Notes under the pieces: model-generated
Database searches by the model: none
The model's input: only the letters and a program-made list of their open reading frames with translations
Told to the model about the DNA's origin: nothing
Shown: piece by piece, positions 57,492 through 64,000 of the stretch
How positions within the stretch are numbered: position 1 is the stretch's first letter
Layout of the letters: each line of letters begins with the position of its first letter
DNA from: Myrica gale
Lineage: Eukaryota; Streptophyta; Magnoliopsida; Fagales; Myricaceae
Direction of reading: 5' to 3'
DNA length: 64,000 bases
Assembly (NCBI GenBank): GCA_963930655.1
Contig: OZ005605.1
Span: 9,245,501 to 9,309,500, forward strand
Translations under genes and position numbers: made by a program

Positions 57492-57813
57492 TATGCAATA
57501 AAAATTCAAAGGAGCAATATCATGAAATCTTCCAATAAAAATAACTTTAAGAGAACAAACAAAATTTCACAACATTTTTTTTATCTATCTTGGGCATTCG
57601 ATTACGTCATTTAAATTTTTTTAAAAAAATATGAACGCTTGTTAAACATGCAATTATTATAAAGAAGAATTATTTAGTAAAAAAATCAAATTATAGATAA
57701 AATCTCTTCATTAAACCAACTTAGATACGCTAAAAATTTAAAGAACAAGGAGGGGTGTCACACTTAGACAACCATTTCACCTAACAAATTCACTTATGAT
57801 TGACTAGTTGGAA
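57492..57813. other. unassigned AT-rich DNA
   Basis: A spacer between two Mutator-type elements. Near 57750 is AGGGGTGTCACAC. ACCTAACAAATTCACTTATG at 57780 recurs at 18376, so it may belong to the same old element as the transposase_24 unit. Confidence 0.3.
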
Positions 57814-57822
57814 TTAAAAATT

Positions 57823-59162
57823 GGCTTAAATATCTTACAGGTCCTTGTGGTATTGGACATTTGCAATTTAGTCCCAAAAGTATTGATTTCAAATGAATTG
57901 TCCTTGTGGTATTTTTTTCTGGAAATTGATCTTTCCATCTGGTTGTTGTTTGATAGTTAACGGAATGATGCCTACATGGCTTTTAAATGCCACCACAGCA
58001 CCAATCAACACAAACCACGTTTCTTCTAAAAAATAACAAATTCCACATCATTTGTTTGCCACTTGGATGCCTTCTCATGCGCACTGTCAACCAAAAGAGG
58101 CTATGTTGGACCAAAATAAAAAAGTTACTCACTTAATTCTACCAAGCGCGCAAACCTCCTTTTCTCTTCCACTCCATCCCCAAATCGAACCATGTCCTAC
58201 CAAGAACCCTAACTCACCCGCAAACCCCACTGATCATCCTGACAAAACGAAAATAACAAAAACACAAATGATGATAAACTGTTTTTCAGTACGTTGTCCC
58301 TTTCCTTTCTCAGCTACAAAACGATTTAAAGCCAACTCTATTGTCTTTGTTAATCTTTGCTCGATTACAGAACTCTGAACTCCCATGGATGGTGCTGGCT
58401 CATACCCCCAGATAAAAGAAAGAAATAAAGAAATATTAAATAATGAATAATTCTACAAGTACGAATCCCTTTGATGACATGTCCAAGAAAGGCTCTTTAC
58501 TAACGTTTGGGAGGCTATTGTAGATGGGCTCGGTTTAGCTTAGCTCCTCCTGTTTCTGTATGCTCTCTTGCTCTTTTTCATTTCTTTTTGGTTGTTAAGA
58601 ATTTCTGTGGTTTCTGCCTTTGCAGTTTTTTTCCCCTTTTTTTCTCTCTTCTTGATCGGTTGTACGTGGTTTTCCTACAGAGGAAGGAGGTGTTTAGTTT
58701 GTCATGATTGGTTTTGTGAGCATTTGAAGTTCCGGATACAACAGAGAGCTCGAAGGTGAGGATTTTCTTCCAATCGGGTGTTCAAGAGAGTTGGGGGTCC
58801 TCGGGAGGATGAAGGTGAAATTTGGGGATAAAGGTGGGAGATGAAAGGGAGCTTGAGAGTTAAGAAGCTCCGATACTATGTTTTAAAAAACCAATGTGGC
58901 ATTTTATGTTGACCAGGTGGCACTCATTAATTACATGGCATATAGAGTTTTTTAAAGGACACGTGGCAAGTGTTGATTGGTGTTGAGGTGAAGTTTAAAA
59001 CCACGTAGCACCATTCCGTTAAGTGTCAAATGACAATTGGAAGGAATGATAAATTTGCTTCAAAAAGCTACCACAAGAACAATTCAATTCAATTCAAATT
59101 GATACCTCAGGGAGTGAATTGCAAAAATCGAATACCATGAGAACTTGAAAGGTATTTAAGCC
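57823..59162. mobile_element. Mutator-type element, 1340 bp, long inverted repeats
   Basis: The left end GGCTTAAATATCTTACAGG and the complement of the right end GGCTTAAATACCTTTCAAG start imperfect inverted repeats of roughly 230 bp. Both contain TTTGCAATTTAGTCCC-like and CACCAATCAACAC/GTGTTGATTGGTG sequence. The target duplication is a perfect 9-bp TTAAAAATT (57814-57822, 59163-59171). The interior 58070-58890 is unlike the repeats and could be captured DNA. No transposase. The 108-codon frame at 58052-58378 has no recognised domain. Confidence 0.9.
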
Positions 59163-59171
59163 TTAAAAATT

Positions 59172-59570
59172 GCACCACTCTGTTGTCTGTTTTGAAAACA
59201 AAATAGTGTTGTGGTGTCTTCTAGCCTAGAGTTATCTGTAACATTGTGATAGTTGGTCATTATGTGACTTGTTAAATTCAACCCCAATTGAGCTTGTAGA
59301 CATGAAGACAATTCTTTTAAATACCATGAACCACTGATGGGGGAGTAAGTATTTGGGTTGCATTTCAACTCTAGTTCAACTATGGGCTTTTCCTAGGTAG
59401 CTATTTTTCTAGAAGCAATGTAAGTATATTACACTTTTTGCAAAGGGATAATATATCATTTGTGCATTTTTTACTCATCACAATATCTCATATTATAACA
59501 TTAATGTTGCGTTGAACCTGGCAAGTATACTTAAGGTGTCTCGAATGCGCTTCCGTAATAGGAGAATGTT
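59172..59570. other. unassigned stretch
   Basis: Resumes the sequence interrupted by the Mutator-type element (TTGCACCACTCTGTTG, compare 18413). No gene, LTR end or repeat seen. Confidence 0.3.
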
Positions 59571-60448
59571 TGTCTACCGAAAATTATACTTACTTGATTT
59601 TACAACCAATCTTAAACTTTGTCTGCGATAGAATCTTCAATCTTCGATAATCTTCAAGTCTTGTTGATCTCAGATCTCGGTTGTAGGATCACATGGAAAA
59701 ATATTTTTCCATTAACTCCTATATATTCTTTTATTCCGAATTTTGGGCTTCTATTAATTGTGATCATGTCCATTAACATTTCACAATTTACTCCCGAGTA
59801 TTTGAGATTGATTTGTGAAATCTTTTCTGCTAACAATTATTTGTTTATATATCCTTCCATCATAATATATTCCACATGAGTCAATATGACCGAAATAATA
59901 TCACCGATTAAATCCCTAACTCATATAAATCTCAATTCACAATCTATAACTCGTAGGACTATCATCAACAAACTGGTGGATTCCTTATTGTGCATTTATG
60001 CAAACTCATTCATTATGTACAAGACCCAACGTTATCTGGAATCTTTTACTAAGAAAGATCATCACCAAATGACTCGGTTAAAGCACAAAGTACACAATAA
60101 TTAGATCCATATAAACCTATCAGGTCTAAGGATACAATAAACTAATTGTATGGAATACATTCTCAACATCAGTGATCACTTCCAGAAGGTATTCGTATTT
60201 GATTTCGTTCAGTGCATGTACTCTTACATTATACCCACTCGTTTTCTTAAAGTCACCACATCAATGACGAAGTTTATCATTCTATATATAAAATAGAGGC
60301 ACAACCAGTGTAGATCTATCGTACATCAATATGTACCTTGGTCTAAAACAAATCATCAAATGAACAAGGAACTAAAAAGTCATACTTCCCGCCTTTGATT
60401 CATTAATCATTAATCATTAGCATAAATTATCTACAATGTCACTCAATA
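59571..60448 (-). mobile_element. copia-type LTR B2, minus strand, interrupted
   Basis: The inverse of 14970-15440 and 9969-10460: TTTGTCTGCGATAGAATC (59623), GGATCACATGGAAAAAT, ACTCATATAAATCTCAATTC and CAAATGACTCGG. It ends at 60448, where a family A LTR begins. Confidence 0.6.
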
Positions 60449-61017
60449 TGTGAGACCCCAACTTTATTTCTATCTTTGTAAAAGAATTATGACTCCCTAA
60501 GTTTGTATTACTCTAATTATTGAGAATGTATGTATGGATAAATTAATTTCAAGTTATGTCTAGGGGCAATTTTCCCCTAAGGTTTTTATGAGTTTTAAGC
60601 TAGGATCTGAATGTTATATTATTTGCCATTGTTAAAATTGAGCAATCGAGATTTATTAGCTTGAATTTTTTTTTGATGGAATATGTCCCTAAGTTACAAT
60701 ATTTGGAAGTATTTAATTAGAGGCTTTAGCCTTGGAAATATGTGAGTCCTTGGAACAAAAATGAGGAGACATATTAGAGTTAGCTTTGTGGAATGACAGA
60801 AAAAAGAAAATAAGTTATCTTGAGGGGCAGAAAATAAAAAAGAGAGGAGAAATGGAGGAGAAAAAGGGAAAGAAGGGGGGAAGGGCAGTTTTGCCTTTTC
60901 CCTTCCCCCAAGCCTTTCACGTATAAGGCACCCTTCCCCCCCCCCCAAAAAAAACCGCACAAACCATTGTGCTTTGCCCTAGCTCACCCGAACAAGAGAA
61001 GAGGAAGAAATAAGAAG

Positions 61018-61083
61018 GAGAAGAAGAAGAAGAAGAAGAAGAAGAAGAAGAAGAAGAAGAAGAAGAAGAAGAAGAAGAAGAAG
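61018..61083. repeat. (AAG)n microsatellite inside LTR A
   Basis: About 22 uninterrupted units, the longest of the family, 570 bp from the LTR start. Confidence 0.95.
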
Positions 61084-61429
61084 GAGAAAAGAAGGAGAAA
61101 GTTCATGTGTGTTCTTTGAAGAAAATGTAGATCTAGCAACCTTTAAGGTTGTATATGAAACCATGAAGAATGTGGCCAAATCCGGAAGATAACACCCAAG
61201 AAAAATCGAGTATGAACTCTAGGTGTTTGATTAAAAGACCAAGAGAGGAGGGAGAAATGCAATAACTTGAATTTATGAGATGGACTCATGTTTTAGCTGA
61301 GAGTTTGAGTTTGAATGTGAGAAAAATTGAAGTCTTGAGAATGAGGGTGTGAAAGGAGAGTATTTGAGACAAATTTCGTGGATTTTGGAGGTGTATATAA
61401 GTTGTGCTCTAAAAATTGACTGTCGCCCG

Positions 61430-62500
61430 TGGAACGCTCGACAACCGCTCGAGCTTATAGTTCAAGATTTTCTTACAGAGACGTTTCGCCCGAGGTACGC
61501 CCGACTGGCTCTCAAGCGAAACTGGGCAATTTTATTCAGAGAGTTTCGCCCGAGGTTCGCCCTACTGGCACTCGAGCGAAAGTCTCTTACAGAGACTTTT
61601 CGCCCGACCAACGCTCGAGCGGTTTCTTCCGAATTTCAAGAAATTTCTCCTATATTTCTAGTTCCCTATTGACCTATTAGGAAACCCTACTAGGTTTTTC
61701 ACTTAAGAAAATACCTGGTGTTGTAAGATCACCAAATGGAAATCAAGATAATGGGTGATATGTATGATGATCAAGAATATGGATGATTTTGTGTGATGAA
61801 GTGCGAGTAATTGATTGACTATTCGCTCGCTACTGAACCATCAAATGACATTAGTATGACTCATTTGTAGGCAGGGTGCCACCGTAAGCTCAAGTGGACG
61901 GAGGTAAGATTCGGTTTTTCTTTGGTGCTCTTGACCGAGTGTTCTCTTGCATGTGAAGTTCAACCCTTCCTTGGTTGAATCTGTTATTGGTGTCCTCTCG
62001 TTGAAGTATTTTCTTAGGTGATAGAGCTGTTGTTGTGAAATTGTTATTAATTGGAGGAAGGGGTTAAGCCATGGTTTGGGCTAGGAAGTGATGATCTTAG
62101 TATTAATGTTGAATAGATTAGCATGCATGAAAGATATGTTGATGTTGGCTAAATGGACAACGTTGCATGGAGATTGAATAGGTATGAAATGAATTGTGTG
62201 GGTTTGATATTGGTCAAAAGAATCATGTTAGAAACCATGATCAAGTTGTTGGAATAGGGAGTTATTAGTGGCCTATTTTAGGGCATCATCATGCTCAATC
62301 AGCGTGCGACTCACGCTCGAGCAGCCTTAAGAAAAATGTTGGACAGAGTCGAGCCATTTGACCTGCGCTCAACAGGTGCTCGAGCGGCCTTGGAAGTTTT
62401 CATACAGAGACTTGATGCTCGACTGCCGCTCGAGCGAGGATAGATGAAAATTGGACAGAGACTTGGCGCTCGACCGACGCTCGACAGGCGCTCAAGCGAT
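61430..62500. repeat. two CGCTCGAGCG-type arrays in LTR A
   Basis: 61430-61622 has ACGCTCGACAACCGCTCGAG, later ACGCTCGAGCGG near 61611, and repeated TTTCGCCCGAGGT blocks with CAGAGA spacers. 62300-62500 matches 55254-55440 (ACGCTCGAGCAGCC, TGCTCGAGCGG, CCGCTCGAGCGAGG). The first array is absent from the 52610 copy, so arrays have been gained or replaced. Confidence 0.8.
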
Positions 62501-64000
62501 ACCTGTTAAATCTCAGATATGTTGAATTTTTGAGTTCCTATTGAAGATGTGTGAAACCCTATCATTGAGGCTAGTTGACCAAACTTAGTTAAGAAGTTTA
62601 TTGAGGTTAAGATGGTGGGAATTCGATAGACATTAGCCCAGGCATGGTATGATGTAAAGTATTGAATAAGGGATAAATGATGGAATTGATGGTCAATAGT
62701 CCATGCAAAGTAAGATTTAAAAGTGGAACAAGGAGAATAGAATTTGACTTGATATAGGTTGCTGATTTGGTATGAAATTGTTGATAAGGTTGAATCATTA
62801 CAGATCCGATCTTGGATATTGAGGTTATGTAAGTCGATGTCGTAAGATCAAGTTGAAATACCCTAGGAGTTCACTTGATTTGGAGTTGTTTGATGTGTAT
62901 GATTGTTGTTGTTTTCTAATCCGCTTTATGAAAGCTAAAAATGTTTAAAAAAGACTTTAAGTACGATTTCATGTATGATTTCACGTAAGGAAATCTCATG
63001 TTTACAGATACAGATTTTCAAACCGAGTATGTATATGAATACTTTTCTTTGAATGTTTATTCTTTAGCGTTAAGTAACGAAAGTAACTTGCTTGTAGGGG
63101 AAGACCCATTCTAATCTCGAGAGGATCGAGGTAAGTGAAAATTGTAAGTGGAAACTTACGCTTTTTGAAAAACTGGAATGATGCACAGCATGAATTCTCA
63201 TGATTTATGACGACATGACATAAGTATTTCCATGAAAAAGAAAGTTTTGTGCGAATGAAAGTATGAGAAGAATTTAAGATTTCTCAACATCAAGCATGAC
63301 ATGAGCACACCATGAGCATTTGCATTCATTTTTCTCATGAGAAAGAAAGAGAAATTTTATGCAAATGAAAGTACCATTTTATGCTACTTTATGACAAGTT
63401 AAGTTAATAAGCTAAAGTCAGTCGGTATCGTACCAAGTCAAGAAGGTGCATCCATACCGAAGGACGTTTACGTGAAGGGTGGATGTCACCTAGGGCACCC
63501 ATACCGAAGGATGCTTGCAAGAAGGATGGGTAGTCCATGAGGTATGTGCAATCACACTGAAGGATGCTTGCAAGAAGGTGTGAACCTCCAAGGGTCGTGT
63601 CTAGCCACTGAAGGACGAATGCGAGAAGGTGTGCTAGCTCGACCAAATGTAAGGTCCCCAAGGGAAATAGGGGACAGTTCCAACGGGAACGCACAACCCT
63701 GATGTTAGGGGTAAATAGAAAGCAAGTAGCCACAAGATAAGAATTGGAATGATTTTCCAAAATCAAGAGCTTTACAAGTACAAGGGTTGTTTCATGAACA
63801 AGTGCATGTGCATATGCAATCATGAGGCATACACGTGCATCAAAATTCATGATCATGCATGAATTACATTATGTTTACATGCTTATGATTTCAAGTTCAA
63901 GTGCATGCTTATGATTTCAAGTTCATGATTATGAGTTCAAGTACATGTTCATGGTTTCAAACTCACGATTTCAAGTTCATGTTTCCAAACCATGATTTCA

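Larger units (their letters stand above)
60449..64000 (+). mobile_element. gypsy LTR (family A), runs off the window
   Basis: Starts TGTGAGACCCCAACTTT. The left target site would be CAATA (60444-60448); the right end is outside. About 3.55 kb is present. It includes the AAG microsatellite, two CGCTCGAGCG-type arrays (61430-61622, 62300-62500) and the GGTCGGTATCG/CCGAAGGA block (63420-63640). The 150-codon minus-strand frame at 63404-63856 crosses that block and is seen in part in other LTR A copies. It has no domain and is not a supported gene. Confidence 0.85.

Noticed and set aside
63404-63856. 150-codon minus-strand ORF, partly repeated at 56053-56424 and 45356-45795
   Set aside because: It recurs only because the underlying LTR A block is repeated. 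Other copies have frameshifts and stops, and there is no domain.

Overview
This window looks like heterochromatic nuclear DNA of a flowering plant, probably a dicot. It is AT-rich. It carries long Ty3/gypsy and Ty1/copia LTRs, an En/Spm (CACTA) DNA transposon, Mutator-type elements with 9-bp target duplications, a LINE fragment and nuclear copies of organellar DNA. I found no convincing intact host gene, rRNA, CRISPR array or bacterial-style operon. Almost every open frame longer than 60 codons is chance, low-complexity sequence, or a piece of a decayed transposon protein.

Layout. 1-914: minus-strand gypsy gag and leader. 915-2201: copia LTR (family D). 2202-5186: minus-strand gypsy LTR (family C). 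5187-6242: right end of a CACTA element (CACTA-2). 6640-9968: pieces of LTR families B, C and A in mixed orientation. 9969-15440: a copia-type LTR (B2) split by a solo gypsy LTR (family A, 10461-14964, TSD TATAG). 15922-16434: two 30-bp palindromes and two tandem duplications. 16240-24140: a decayed transposase_24 unit split by a second solo LTR (19737-23750, TSD CATAT). 24140-26821: another gypsy-like LTR. 26822-28827: copia RNase H remnant, LTR, primer-binding site and leader. 28979-37705: a LINE whose reading frame is interrupted by an 8170-bp CACTA element (CACTA-1, 29105-37274, TSD ATC). 37843-47326: organellar DNA that was a target for LTRs, including a solo LTR (TSD GAATG) containing a 3' Tekay-type fragment with an extra ORF. 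47327-51700: truncated LTR A, a 17-bp minisatellite and unassigned DNA. 51704-57482: a Mutator-type element holding another solo LTR (52610-56957, TSD ATAAG). 57823-59162: a second Mutator-type element. 59571-64000: LTR B2 with a further LTR A running off the window.

The most unusual signal is not a gene. Four unrelated element classes here (CACTA-1, CACTA-2, LTR A, copia LTR D) carry arrays of short CpG-rich sites that fit one form, CGNTCGANCG. The forms are CGATCGATCG in CACTA-1, CGTTCGAACG in CACTA-2, CGCTCGAGCG in LTR A, and CGGTCGACC/CGATCGACCG in LTR D. Many variants differ only by C-to-T or G-to-A changes at CpG, as expected if uniform arrays are decaying through cytosine methylation.

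The elements do not cooperate as a pathway. Their nesting gives a relative history: LINE, copia and organellar insertions are old targets; CACTA-1, the Mutator elements and the A-family LTRs came later; a Tekay-type element later landed inside an A-family LTR.
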